In this document: positions 52,972 to 61,253 of the stretch, piece by piece
How positions within the stretch are numbered: the stretch's first letter is position 1
Layout of the letters: each line of letters begins with the position of its first letter
Assembly (NCBI RefSeq): GCF_003586285.1
Contig: NZ_QUBR01000003.1
Span: 124,001 to 188,000 of the forward strand
Length of the DNA: 64,000 nt
From: Aeromicrobium endophyticum
GTDB taxonomy: Bacteria; Actinomycetota; Actinomycetes; Propionibacteriales; Nocardioidaceae
Direction of reading: 5' to 3'
Program-made: the position numbers and the translations under genes
Notes under the pieces: model-generated
Databases searched by the model: none
Told to the model about the DNA's origin: nothing
Seen by the model: only the letters and a program-made list of their open reading frames with translations

Positions 52972-53003
52972 CGAAGCCCCCGTCCATCAGGACGGGGGCT
53001 TCG
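52972..53003. terminator. Bidirectional terminator between aqpZ and bL37 gene
   Basis: A 14-bp stem, CGAAGCCCCCGTCC with its complement, around the loop ATCA. It serves aqpZ on the plus strand and the short ribosomal gene on the minus strand. Confidence 0.85.
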
Positions 53004-53023
53004 GTGCACGAGGTGCGCTCAGG

Positions 53024-53098
53024 TCAAGCGTTGGGACGCTTGCCGTGGTTGGCGCCCTTCTTGCGGCGTGCACGACGCTTGCGGCCGGTCTTGCCCAT
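53024..53098 (-). CDS. Ribosomal protein bL37 (24 residues)
   Basis: A 24-residue, highly basic peptide: MGKTGRKRRARRKKGANHGK followed by RPNA. The NHGKRPN ending and length match the actinobacterial 50S protein bL37 first seen in mycobacterial ribosome structures. The ATG at 53098 follows GAGGAGG, a very strong ribosome site, and a terminator closes the gene. It is too short for most gene finders. Confidence 0.85.
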   Translation of the reverse strand: MGKTGRKRRARRKKGANHGKRPNA

Positions 53099-53124
53099 GG
53101 TGTTCCTCCTCGAAAGACGTTGGT

Positions 53125-53499
53125 TCAGTCTCCCACAGGGGTGATCCGCGAGAGGAAGCGCTCCCGGTCGACGACGACTCGGCGCACCTCGCCGGACGCC
53201 AGCAGGGTGCCGGACGCGTCCTGCGCGACCACCTGGAACCGCACCAACCGGCCGTCGGTGAGCAGGACGGTCGCGGTGGCCGTGACCTCGGCGCCGACGG
53301 GGCTCGCCGCCAGGTGCTCGAGGTCGACGCGGGTGCCGACGCTGGTCTGACCGGGCTGGAGGTCGAGGGCCGCACACGTCGCCTCCTCGATCCAGGCGAG
53401 CACGCGCGGCGTCGCCAGCACCTCGAGATCGCCCGATCCCAGCGCGAGGGCGGTGTCGTCCGCCGTGACGACGTGGGTGACGCTCGCGGTCTCGATCAT
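53125..53499 (-). CDS. Thioesterase-like hotdog-fold protein
   Basis: 124 residues. VTADDTALALGSGDLEVLAT, PRVLAWIEEATCAALDLQPG, TSVGTRVDLEHLAASPVGAE and VTATATVL match small hotdog thioesterases of the fluoroacetyl-CoA thioesterase (FlK)-like family, with Thr/Glu/His in the usual places. Substrate unknown. Confidence 0.83.
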   Translation of the reverse strand: MIETASVTHVVTADDTALALGSGDLEVLATPRVLAWIEEATCAALDLQPGQTSVGTRVDLEHLAASPVGAEVTATATVLLTDGRLVRFQVVAQDASGTLLASGEVRRVVVDRERFLSRITPVGD

Positions 53500-53512
53500 C
53501 CCCCCAATCTAC

Positions 53513-54157
53513 TCAGTTCTCGGGCTGCTGGACGGGCAGGTTGTCGCGAGCCCAGAGCGCCGCGCTCGTCCGGTCGCCGACGCCGATGCGCCGAAAGACG
53601 CTGCCGACGTGGGCCTTGACGGTGCGCTCGGTGATGCCGAGACGGCGTGCGATCTGCTTGTTGGCCAGGCCGTCGGCCACCAGGCGCAGCACCTCGGCCT
53701 CCCGCGGGCTGAGCTCGGACGCGGCGACCTCCCCGGGCTCGGGCCGTCGGGGCAGGAGCGCATGGGCCACTCGAGGATCGATGGGCGTGTGGCCGAGCGC
53801 CGCCGACCGGATCGCCGCGAGCAGCTGCTCGGGCTCGCAGTCCTTCAGGAGGTATCCGATCGCGCCCGCCGCGAGTGCGTCGGCGACGCGTCCCTGGTCG
53901 GAGAACGACGTGAGGACCACGATGCGGACGTCCGGCATGGCGGCGACGAGCTGGCGGGTGGCCTCGACACCGTCCATGACCGGCATCGACAGGTCCATCA
54001 GCACCACGTCGGGCTGCAGCACCCCCGCGGCCCGCACCGCTTCGCGACCGTCGGCGGCCTGGCCGACGACCGCGAGGTCGTCCGTGCTGTCGACGAGCGC
54101 GACGAGCCCCGCGCGCACGAGCTGGTGGTCGTCGACGAGCAGGACGGACGTCGTCAT
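53513..54157 (-). CDS. NarL/LuxR-family response regulator
   Basis: 214 residues. Receiver domain with VLLVDDHQLVRAGL, phospho-acceptor Asp in DVVLMDLSMPVMDG, the switch Thr/Ser in VVLTSFSD and Lys in GYLLKDC. The C-terminal HTH is ELSPREAEVLRLVADGLANK, QIARRLGITERTVKAHVGSV. The start overlaps the histidine kinase stop by 4 nt, so they form one two-component system. Confidence 0.95.
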   Translation of the reverse strand: MTTSVLLVDDHQLVRAGLVALVDSTDDLAVVGQAADGREAVRAAGVLQPDVVLMDLSMPVMDGVEATRQLVAAMPDVRIVVLTSFSDQGRVADALAAGAIGYLLKDCEPEQLLAAIRSAALGHTPIDPRVAHALLPRRPEPGEVAASELSPREAEVLRLVADGLANKQIARRLGITERTVKAHVGSVFRRIGVGDRTSAALWARDNLPVQQPEN

Positions 54158-55527
54158 CGAGGCACCTCCAGGCGCCAGTGGGTGCCGGCGTCGTGGGTGG
54201 ACGCGACCAGCAGCGCCGCCCCGTGGCGCTCGGCAGCGTCGATGAGCAGGCGCAGGCCGAAGTGCCCCTCCTCGGGGTGCGCGAGCGCTGCGTCGACGTC
54301 GAAGCCGACACCGTCGTCGGCGACCTCGAGCGTCACGGCGTGCGCGTCGGTCGTGAACGTCAGCCTGACCTCGGTGGCCTGCGCGTGGCGGGCCGCGTTG
54401 CGCAGGCACTCCTGCGCGACCTGGAACACGAGGCGCTCGGTGTCGCGATCGAGCGTCCGGTCGGTCGCGTCGGGGAGGACCGTGCGGACGGAGATGTCGC
54501 GCGTCTGCAGGCCGTCGGCCAGGTCCCGCAGTGCCGGCACGAGGCCGGTCTCGGCCAGTGTCGGCGGGTAGATGTCGACGAGCAGGGACCGGAGGCCGCC
54601 GATGCCCGTCCGCACACCGACGGCCGCCTCGTCGAGCGTGTCGGCCAGCTCGCCGTGACCGGCGGCCCGGCTCGTGGCCGCAGCGCCGGACACGGCGAAC
54701 GAGGTCGCTGCGAGCTCTTGGACGACACCGTCGTGCAGGGTGGCCGCGATGCGTCGTCGTTCGGCGTCGGACGCGTCGAGGGCCTGGCGCAGGAGCTCCT
54801 CACGCTGGGCCTGACCACGACGCAGCCGGTCGAGCAGGCGCCAGAGCACGGGCAGCATCAGGACGAGCAGGCCGATGAGGCTCGACACCGTGATGCCCGC
54901 GAATCCGCGCCAGATATCGCCGCTGCGGGCGAGCACGACGTCGTAGGGGGCGTACGTCTCGAACAGCAGACGGTGGCCGTCGGGCGTGGTCACCGGCCGG
55001 TACACCTCGAGCAGCTTGCCCTGCCCGCGCTCGTACTCGTTCTCCGGCTCGTCGAGATCGGTGACCTCGGCGCGCGTCGCGGGATCTTTCAGCACGGCAC
55101 GCTCGTCGGGGCCGAGGTCGAACGTGCGTCCGACCAGCCGAGACTCGTCGGAGTAGACGATCGTGCCGTCCGGCAGCCAGAACTTCACCCGGACGATCGA
55201 CGCACCCAGCATGTTCGACCGCACGGCCTCGTCGAGGCGGGTGATCGCCGCGGGGTCACCGTCGACGACGCTGTCGAGGAGCGCCGGCTCGACGACGGCG
55301 TCCGCCAGGATGCCCGCGCGCTGGGCCGCGTCGTTGACGGCCTCGCGCTCGGCCACGCGTCGCGCGGCGGCCGACCCGAGGAAGCCGACGACGACCAGCA
55401 CGACGAGCGTCAGCGCGACCACCTGCAGGTAGACGCGGCGCGAGCGCAGCGGGGGCTCAGGGGGTGCCGGAGGATCTCCCGCCGACAACACGAGCCACGG
55501 CACCCCGGAGGGCGCCGTGGACGTCAT
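54154..55527 (-). CDS. Sensor histidine kinase (NarL-partner type)
   Basis: 457 residues. Two membrane helices at about 31-53 (YLQVVALTLVVLVVVGFLGS) and 205-230 (GFAGITVSSLIGLLVLMLPV) flank an outside sensor of about 150 residues. Then comes HisKA_3 (DAERRRIAATLHDGVVQELA with the phospho-His) and the ATPase (QVAQECLRNAARHAQAT, ADDGVGFDVDAA, GHFGLRLL). It phosphorylates the response regulator that follows. Two secreted-protein genes lie upstream, so it may sense an envelope signal linked to them. Confidence 0.93.
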   Translation of the reverse strand: MTSTAPSGVPWLVLSAGDPPAPPEPPLRSRRVYLQVVALTLVVLVVVGFLGSAAARRVAEREAVNDAAQRAGILADAVVEPALLDSVVDGDPAAITRLDEAVRSNMLGASIVRVKFWLPDGTIVYSDESRLVGRTFDLGPDERAVLKDPATRAEVTDLDEPENEYERGQGKLLEVYRPVTTPDGHRLLFETYAPYDVVLARSGDIWRGFAGITVSSLIGLLVLMLPVLWRLLDRLRRGQAQREELLRQALDASDAERRRIAATLHDGVVQELAATSFAVSGAAATSRAAGHGELADTLDEAAVGVRTGIGGLRSLLVDIYPPTLAETGLVPALRDLADGLQTRDISVRTVLPDATDRTLDRDTERLVFQVAQECLRNAARHAQATEVRLTFTTDAHAVTLEVADDGVGFDVDAALAHPEEGHFGLRLLIDAAERHGAALLVASTHDAGTHWRLEVPR

Positions 55528-55539
55528 GCCGTCTCGCTG

Positions 55540-56112
55540 TCAGTCGTCACTGCCGTGGTCATCCGATCCAGTATGACCGTCGCGGCGGTCGTCGTCGCCG
55601 CCGTGACGGCCGCTGTCGTCGCGTCCGTCGCGGTGCGCTCCGTCGTCGACCTTGGTGTCGTCGGTGCCGGTGTGGCGCTGCTGATGGGCTCCGTCGTCGA
55701 CCTTGGTGTCGTCGGTCCCGGTGTGGCGCTGGTGGTGGGCTCCGTCGTCGGACCCCCCGCGATCGTCGTCACGCCCTGCTCGGCGTCCGCCCTTGTCGTC
55801 GCCGGGCTCGCTGTGCCGGCCGGATCGGCGCCCGCCCTTGTCGTCGCCCGGTTCTGCGTGGCGCCCACCGTGACCGCGGTCGTCCGTGGCGGAGGGCACC
55901 GAGGCAGGCGGAGCCGCACTGGGCGTGGCCGTCGTGGGCGAGGGCGTGACGGGTGAGGGCGTGGTGGCCGAGGGCGTGGTGGGTGCGGCGCTCGTGACGG
56001 CGGCGGGCTTCAGCGGCACGCTGGTGGTCAGCGAGGTGTTGCCGACGACGCCGAGCACCGTCGGGACCGCCGCCACCACCAGTCCGGTGGCAATGATGAT
56101 GAGTCGTTGCAT
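55540..56112 (-). CDS. Secreted Asp/His/Gly-rich tandem-repeat protein
   Basis: 190 residues. A signal peptide (QRLIIIATGLVVAAVPTVLG) precedes a Thr/Pro/Ser segment (about 35-72), then repeats: GRHSEPGDDKGGRRS-type units of 15 residues (two), and DDGAHQQRHTGTDDTKV units of 17 residues (two and a part). The tail is DDRRDGHTGSDDHGSDD. The Asp/His density suggests metal or ion binding. No known family. The ATG at 56112 follows GAGAGGAA. It ends 13 nt before the histidine kinase start and is probably co-transcribed with it. Confidence 0.7.
   Translation of the reverse strand: MQRLIIIATGLVVAAVPTVLGVVGNTSLTTSVPLKPAAVTSAAPTTPSATTPSPVTPSPTTATPSAAPPASVPSATDDRGHGGRHAEPGDDKGGRRSGRHSEPGDDKGGRRAGRDDDRGGSDDGAHHQRHTGTDDTKVDDGAHQQRHTGTDDTKVDDGAHRDGRDDSGRHGGDDDRRDGHTGSDDHGSDD
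55637..55738. repeat. 51-nt tandem repeat, two full copies and a partial third
   Basis: Units at 55637-55687 and 55688-55738 are almost identical; a third begins at 55739 and fades. They encode the 17-residue repeat of the secreted protein. Copy number may vary between strains. Confidence 0.85.
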
Positions 56113-56172
56113 GATCGTTCCTCTCGTAGGTCGTGCTGGGGTCGATGTCTTTTCGAGCCTCGGTGGTGACGA

Positions 56173-56206
56173 GTCGGAGTCGCCATCGTCCGATGGTCGT
56201 AGGACC
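56173..56206 (-). promoter_or_regulatory. Shared 34-nt upstream element, copy 1
   Basis: This matches 29 of 34 positions with 57149-57182. The common core is TGGTCCGATGG-like on one strand, GTCCGATGGTC exactly in both. It lies about 60 nt upstream of the repeat-protein start. It is the likely control site of a linked regulator. Confidence 0.6.
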
Positions 56207-56223
56207 CGCCGGACGAGACGGCG

Positions 56224-57084
56224 TCAGCCGATCGGCGTCGGGTTCGTCGGCAGCGGCGGGACGGGCAGCGAGCCGCGGACCTGGTTCTGCGCCTGGCACC
56301 TGCTGGTGCAGCTCGTCGCGCCGGCCGAGAGCTCGATCGCGTCCTCGCCGAGCACGCCTCCGAGGCGTCCTCCCGGGTCGACGCCCCAGCGGGTGGTGGT
56401 GCCGTCCTGGAACAGCTTCGCGGCGACCTGGGGGCTGTCCTTGCCCAGCAGCATCTGGTGGTAGCCGGTGGCGCTCTGCGCGGGGGAGACCGCATCGATG
56501 CCGTCGCCGAAGTTGATCTTGCCGGTGTACGGGTTGACGAAGTAGAACAGCGTCGACCCCAAGGTGTGGACCAGCTCGACCTTCGACGCGAACTCCGGCT
56601 CCATCTGGAAGATGCCGCCGGTCGGCGCGTCCTTGGCCTGCACCTTCAGCGTGCCGCCCGCTGCCGCGAACGTGATGACGACGGTGCCGTCCTTGACCTC
56701 GAGCTGCTTGACCTTGGTGCCAGCACGCTGTGCGGCGGTGAGCACCGGCACCTTCGACGCGAAGATCACGGTGGGCTTGGCGACCATCCGGTCGGGGCTC
56801 GCGGCGCCGGTCAGGGAGTAGTCGTAGACGCCCAGCGTGGACGGGTCGATCCTGAACGTCACGTGGCGACCGGTGACGGCGATGGGGCCGGCCGGTGTCA
56901 CGCCGGAGACCTTGACGTCCTTGCCGGGAGCCGGGTGGTACGTCGTGCCGTTCAGGACGACGGTGAAGTCGCCGGTGGCATCGGTTTTCGCCTGCGCGGC
57001 GGACGGCACCGAGCCGACCGCGGCCACGACGGCGACCAGGGCGACAGCCGCGCGTGTGGCGCGACGGATGGAGATGGTGGACAC
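56224..57084 (-). CDS. Secreted protein of unknown function
   Basis: 286 residues from a GTG at 57084 after GGGAG. Signal peptide AAVALVAVVAAVGSVPSAAQ with an AQA cleavage site. The mature part is beta-rich (GDFTVVLNGTTYHPAPGKDV, HVTFRIDPSTLGVYDYSLTG) and ends with a Pro-rich tail. Two Cys sit in TSCTSRCQAQ near the C-terminus. No family recognised. It has the same upstream element as the next gene, and the two run towards the histidine kinase. Confidence 0.75.
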   Translation of the reverse strand: MSTISIRRATRAAVALVAVVAAVGSVPSAAQAKTDATGDFTVVLNGTTYHPAPGKDVKVSGVTPAGPIAVTGRHVTFRIDPSTLGVYDYSLTGAASPDRMVAKPTVIFASKVPVLTAAQRAGTKVKQLEVKDGTVVITFAAAGGTLKVQAKDAPTGGIFQMEPEFASKVELVHTLGSTLFYFVNPYTGKINFGDGIDAVSPAQSATGYHQMLLGKDSPQVAAKLFQDGTTTRWGVDPGGRLGGVLGEDAIELSAGATSCTSRCQAQNQVRGSLPVPPLPTNPTPIG

Positions 57085-57148
57085 GGGTACTCCCTCGTGG
57101 ACGTGCCGCGTCCCTCTGACGCGGTGGGTCCACGGTCCCGTCCACGAG

Positions 57149-57182
57149 GTCGGACTCGCCAGTGTCCGATGGTCCTAGTACC
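57149..57182 (-). promoter_or_regulatory. Shared 34-nt upstream element, copy 2
   Basis: See copy 1; here it lies about 65 nt upstream of the secreted-protein start, nearly the same spacing. Both copies contain GTCCGATGGTC and TCGCCA at fixed distance. Confidence 0.6.
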
Positions 57183-57218
57183 TGCGCGCTGCTGCGGGTG
57201 GCCGTCCTGCGACAGGGG

Positions 57219-58961
57219 TCAGGAGGACCAGGCGGACCAGAGGTCGGCGTAGCGCCCTCCAGCCTCGACGAGCTCGTCGTGCGTGCCCTCCTCGACGATG
57301 CGTCCCTCGTGCATCACGATCACCCGATCGGCCGACTGCGCCTGCGTCAACCGGTGCGCCACCACGAGTGCCGTGCGTCCCTGGGTGACGGCGATCGCGG
57401 CCTTGTCGAGCTCGCGAGCACCGCTCGAGCCGGCCTCGGCGGTGGCCTCGTCGAACACCGCGACCGCCGGGTCGTGCAGCAGCACCCGCGCCAGCGCCAG
57501 CTGCTGGGCCTGCGACGGCGTGAGCGGATGACCGTGGTCGCCGACGACGGTGTCGAGCCCGTCGGTCAGCGCCTCGACCCATCCCCGTGCACGGACCGTC
57601 GACAGGGCCGACCGGATCTGCTCGTCCGACGCGCCCGGCCGCGCCAGGTCGACGTTCTCGCGCACCGTGCCGGAGAAGACATGGACGTCCTGTGTCACCA
57701 GTGCGATGGCCGATCGGACGTGCGACGGCTCGAGCGCGTCGAGCGGGAAGCCGCCGATCGCGACCCGACCCCGCGTGGGGCTGAGCAGTCCCGCCGCGAT
57801 CGCGCCGAGCGTGCTCTTGCCCGCGCCCGTGGCGCCGACGAGGGCGACCCGCTCGCCGTCCGGGATGCGCAGCGTCACCTCGGACAGCACCCGGCGTCCG
57901 GCCACGTACTCGTGGCTGATGCCGGTCAGCTCGAGGGTGCCGGTGCGGACGGGCGAGGGTGCGTCGCTGCCGATGGTGGGGTCGAGCAGCGCCACGCCGG
58001 CGAGCCGGGCCAGCGACGCCCCGGCCGACTGGATGTCGTCGAAGATCATCAGCAGCGCGCCGATCGGGTTGAACAACCGGTGGAAGTACAGGGCCGCCGC
58101 GGTCACCGCTCCGACGGTCGTGAGGTCGCCGCGCACCAGGAAGAAGCCCGTGCCGAGCACGAGCGACAGGCCGATCAGCTCGGACCGGTTGGTGCGCGCG
58201 CCGAAGCGCAGCAGCAACGCGAAGACGTCGAGCGTGATGGTCATGGCGTTGCGCGAGTGGTGCGTGATGAGGTCGATCTGGGCCTGCTCGCGCGACAGCG
58301 CCCTCAGCGTCGAGGCTCCCTGCACGCCGCTGACGAGCACCTCGGCGCGCTCGCCCTGCGCGATGCGCTCGCGGCGGTAGTACGGCGCAGACCGGGGCAG
58401 GTACCAGCGCAGGCCGAGCGCGTAGAACGGGGCACTGGCCAGTCCGGCCAGTCCCAGTCGCCAGTCGAGGGCGAAGAGGCCGCCGGCGGTGAACACGACC
58501 GTGACGAGCGAGCCGATCAGCAGCGGGACCATCTCGGTCAGCGAGCCGGCCACCGATCGCACGTCGTCGCCCATGCGCGAGAGCAGGTCGCCGGCTCCGG
58601 CCTCTTCCAGGCGGGAGCTGTCGAGGTGGAGCGCGCGGTCGAGTGCCTGCTCGCGCAGGTCGGCCAGCGCTGGCTCGCCCGCCCGGGCCAGGTAGGCGAC
58701 CGACACGGACGTGCCGATGCCCGCGACGACGCTCGCGGCGGCGATCAGCAAGGCGCCACGCAGCACGCTCGACGAGGACCCCTCGGCGATCACGGTGTCG
58801 ACGATCTGGCCGAGGACCCACGGCGCCACGAGACCGGCCAGGCCCACGACCACGAAGGCGAGAGCCGACACGGCCAGCGGACCCCGATGGTCGCGCAGCA
58901 GCGAGACGGCGAGCCGGGTGGTCTCGCGCCGTGACGCGATCGGCAGCAGGTGACGGGTCAT
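57219..58961 (-). CDS. ABC exporter, membrane-ATPase subunit with degenerate signature
   Basis: 580 residues. Six membrane helices in residues 20-310, then the ATPase. Walker A is GATGAGKST and Walker B VAVFDEATAE (Glu kept), but the signature reads HPLTPSQAQ in place of LSGGQ. It overlaps the partner gene by 4 nt. Together they form a heterodimeric type IV exporter with one competent ATP site. Cargo unknown: lipid, peptide or drug. Confidence 0.9.
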   Translation of the reverse strand: MTRHLLPIASRRETTRLAVSLLRDHRGPLAVSALAFVVVGLAGLVAPWVLGQIVDTVIAEGSSSSVLRGALLIAAASVVAGIGTSVSVAYLARAGEPALADLREQALDRALHLDSSRLEEAGAGDLLSRMGDDVRSVAGSLTEMVPLLIGSLVTVVFTAGGLFALDWRLGLAGLASAPFYALGLRWYLPRSAPYYRRERIAQGERAEVLVSGVQGASTLRALSREQAQIDLITHHSRNAMTITLDVFALLLRFGARTNRSELIGLSLVLGTGFFLVRGDLTTVGAVTAAALYFHRLFNPIGALLMIFDDIQSAGASLARLAGVALLDPTIGSDAPSPVRTGTLELTGISHEYVAGRRVLSEVTLRIPDGERVALVGATGAGKSTLGAIAAGLLSPTRGRVAIGGFPLDALEPSHVRSAIALVTQDVHVFSGTVRENVDLARPGASDEQIRSALSTVRARGWVEALTDGLDTVVGDHGHPLTPSQAQQLALARVLLHDPAVAVFDEATAEAGSSGARELDKAAIAVTQGRTALVVAHRLTQAQSADRVIVMHEGRIVEEGTHDELVEAGGRYADLWSAWSS

Positions 58962-60676
58962 CGCAGCACCGTCTCGCGATAGTCGTCGCGGGCCGCCAGC
59001 TCGTGGTGCGTGCCGGTGGCGACGACGCGTCCGCCGTCGACCAGCACCACGCGGTCGGCGGCGGCGAGCAGGGCGGGGCTCGAGGTGATGACCAGCGTCG
59101 ACGACCTCGACCCGCCGGGGTGGCGGTAGGCGCGGATGCCGTCGGCGATGCGCTGCTCGGTCATCGCGTCGACGGCGCTCGTGGGCTCGTCGAGCACCAG
59201 GATCGGGGCCCGCGTCGCCAGCGCCCGGGCGAGCGCGACGCGCTGCCGCTGACCGCCCGAGAGCGTCGTGCCACCGGCGGAGACGACCTGCTCGAGCCCC
59301 TCGGGATGCAGGTCGACGACGTCGCTGGCCGCCGACGCGGCGAGCACCTCGGCGAGCTCGGCGTCGTCGAGCGTCCGGCCGGGGTCGATGGTCTCGCGCA
59401 GCGTCCCCTCGAAGAGGTCGACGCGGTGGTGGCACACGACGACCTGCGACCGCAGCGAGTCGATCGTCAGGTCGTCGATCGTGCGTCCTCCGAGCGTCAG
59501 CGACCCGGAGCGGTCCGCCAGGGGCACCTCGCCGCGCAGCAGGCGCACGAGGGTGTCGCCGGTCGCGGGGTCGTCGACGACGACCCCGACCAGCTCGCCG
59601 GCTCGTGTGCCGAGGTCGAGTGCTCGCAGGGGGCCGGACGTCAGCGACTCGATCGCGATCTCCGCGTCGGGATCACCGAGCACCTCGGTGCCCGACACCG
59701 CGAGCGGCGGCGTCTGAAGGACGTCGACGAGCCGCTTGGCCGATGCGAACGAGCGCGCCGCCTGGGCGCTGGTCTCGCCGAGGCCGGCGATCGGCTCGGC
59801 CAGGAACTGCGTGAGGCCGACGATCGCGATGAGCTCGCCGATGCTGATGTCGCCGTCGAGCGCGCGGGTTCCGGCGAGGTAGGCGACCAGCGCGAGGAAC
59901 AGGCCGCTGAGGGTCGCGGTCAGGCCGAACATGTACCCGACGGACCGAGCCGTGCGGATGCTCGCGTCACGGGCCGAAGCACTGTGGCCGCGGTAGCGGG
60001 CGGCGGCGACGTCCTCGGCGCCGACACCCTTCAGGGGACGCAGGCCCTTGACGAGGTCGGTCGCGATGCCGGTGGCCGTCGCGATGGTGGCCTGCTGGTC
60101 GGTCGTGTCGCGGGCGATCAGCGGGGTCACGACCTGGATCGCGACGAGCACCAGCGGCACGCCCACGAGCACGACGAGCCCGAGCACGAGGTCGATGCGG
60201 AACAGCACGACCGCGCTGACGACGACACCGATGAGGCCGGCCAGCGTGTAGCCGACGTGCCACAGCAGCTCACCGATCGTCTCGGCGTCCGAGGTGGCCA
60301 GCGAGAGCGTCTCGCCGGGCAGCAGGCCCGTGCGCGCACCGCCGGCGCCCAGCACGTGCTCGCTGACCTCGACGCGCAGCAGGTGCGTCTCGCGCTGCAG
60401 GGCGCCGACGCCGAGGCGGGCACCGAACCGGTACGAGTAGCTCAGCACGACGAACAGCGTCACGAGCGCCGCGCCCCAGACGGCCAGCTCGTGCAGCTCG
60501 CCGGTCGCGACGGCCCGGTCGACGATGACGCCGATGACGACCGGCACCAGGGCCTCGCACAGCAGCCACGACGTGATCAGCAGGTACGAGCCTGCCAGGC
60601 GGGCGCGGTGGCGACGCATCCCGCGCCGGATGAGCGCCGCCGCCGATGTCGGTGGAACGAGCACGGCGGGAGACAC
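58958..60676 (-). CDS. ABC exporter, membrane-ATPase subunit with degenerate Walker A
   Basis: 572 residues from a GTG. Membrane domain of about 300 residues, then an ATPase whose Walker A place reads VVDDPATGDT, lacking the GK[ST], while LSGGQRQRVALARAL and LVLDEPTSAVD are intact. It is complementary to the downstream subunit: the Walker A of one and the signature of the other build the single good site. Confidence 0.9.
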   Translation of the reverse strand: MSPAVLVPPTSAAALIRRGMRRHRARLAGSYLLITSWLLCEALVPVVIGVIVDRAVATGELHELAVWGAALVTLFVVLSYSYRFGARLGVGALQRETHLLRVEVSEHVLGAGGARTGLLPGETLSLATSDAETIGELLWHVGYTLAGLIGVVVSAVVLFRIDLVLGLVVLVGVPLVLVAIQVVTPLIARDTTDQQATIATATGIATDLVKGLRPLKGVGAEDVAAARYRGHSASARDASIRTARSVGYMFGLTATLSGLFLALVAYLAGTRALDGDISIGELIAIVGLTQFLAEPIAGLGETSAQAARSFASAKRLVDVLQTPPLAVSGTEVLGDPDAEIAIESLTSGPLRALDLGTRAGELVGVVVDDPATGDTLVRLLRGEVPLADRSGSLTLGGRTIDDLTIDSLRSQVVVCHHRVDLFEGTLRETIDPGRTLDDAELAEVLAASAASDVVDLHPEGLEQVVSAGGTTLSGGQRQRVALARALATRAPILVLDEPTSAVDAMTEQRIADGIRAYRHPGGSRSSTLVITSSPALLAAADRVVLVDGGRVVATGTHHELAARDDYRETVLR

Positions 60677-60725
60677 CAGGTGAGGGTACCCTCACTGGCC
60701 TGCGGGAAGATCACCCGCACCGTGC

Positions 60726-61253
60726 TCAAGCGTCGAGCGTGAGCGCGAACCCCCACAGCCGCACGCCGGGCAGCGGCGACCAGTCGAGGTCGGGACGCCG
60801 CACGAAGCCCATCGAGGCGTACAGCCGGTGCGCCGTCGTCATGTCGGTGAGCGAGCACAGCAGCACCTCGCGGAGCCCGGCCCGCCGAGCGCGCTCGACG
60901 CAGGCGGCGACCAGAGCGCGTCCGACTCCTCGACCCCGCGCGGCCGGGTCGACGGACAACGTCCTGAACTCGCCCTGGCACGCCTGCTGGGCGAGCTGGG
61001 CGGAGGCCGAGCCCGGTGGGCACCAGGTGACGGTGCCGAGCAGCCGGTCGCCGTCGACGGCCACCAGGACCTCGCTGTGGTCGGCGCGACCGGCCACGTC
61101 GCCGATCCACGCGGCGTACTCATGGTCGTAGGTGCCGTCGGGGCGCAACAGGTGGCCGTCGGCGTCGTAGCCCGCGACCGTCAGCCGCCCGACCGCGTCG
61201 TGCTCGTCGTCGCGGGCGGGACGGACGACGAGATCAGATGCCGGTGGTGGCAC
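60726..61253 (-). CDS. GNAT-family N-acetyltransferase
   Basis: 175 residues. The acetyl-CoA loop is RTLSVDPAARGRGVGRALVA; MTTAHRLYASMGFVRRPDLD ends the fold. The GTG start overlaps the preceding acetolactate-synthase-like gene by 20 nt, so translation may be coupled. Substrate unknown. Confidence 0.85.
   Translation of the reverse strand: MPPPASDLVVRPARDDEHDAVGRLTVAGYDADGHLLRPDGTYDHEYAAWIGDVAGRADHSEVLVAVDGDRLLGTVTWCPPGSASAQLAQQACQGEFRTLSVDPAARGRGVGRALVAACVERARRAGLREVLLCSLTDMTTAHRLYASMGFVRRPDLDWSPLPGVRLWGFALTLDA

Noticed and set aside
57162-58934. 590-codon plus-strand frame over the ABC subunit
   Set aside because: Antisense shadow; the minus strand shows complete ABC motifs.
58643-60742. 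699-codon plus-strand frame over the second ABC subunit
   Set aside because: Antisense shadow; no domain, and the opposite strand is a clear ABC transporter.
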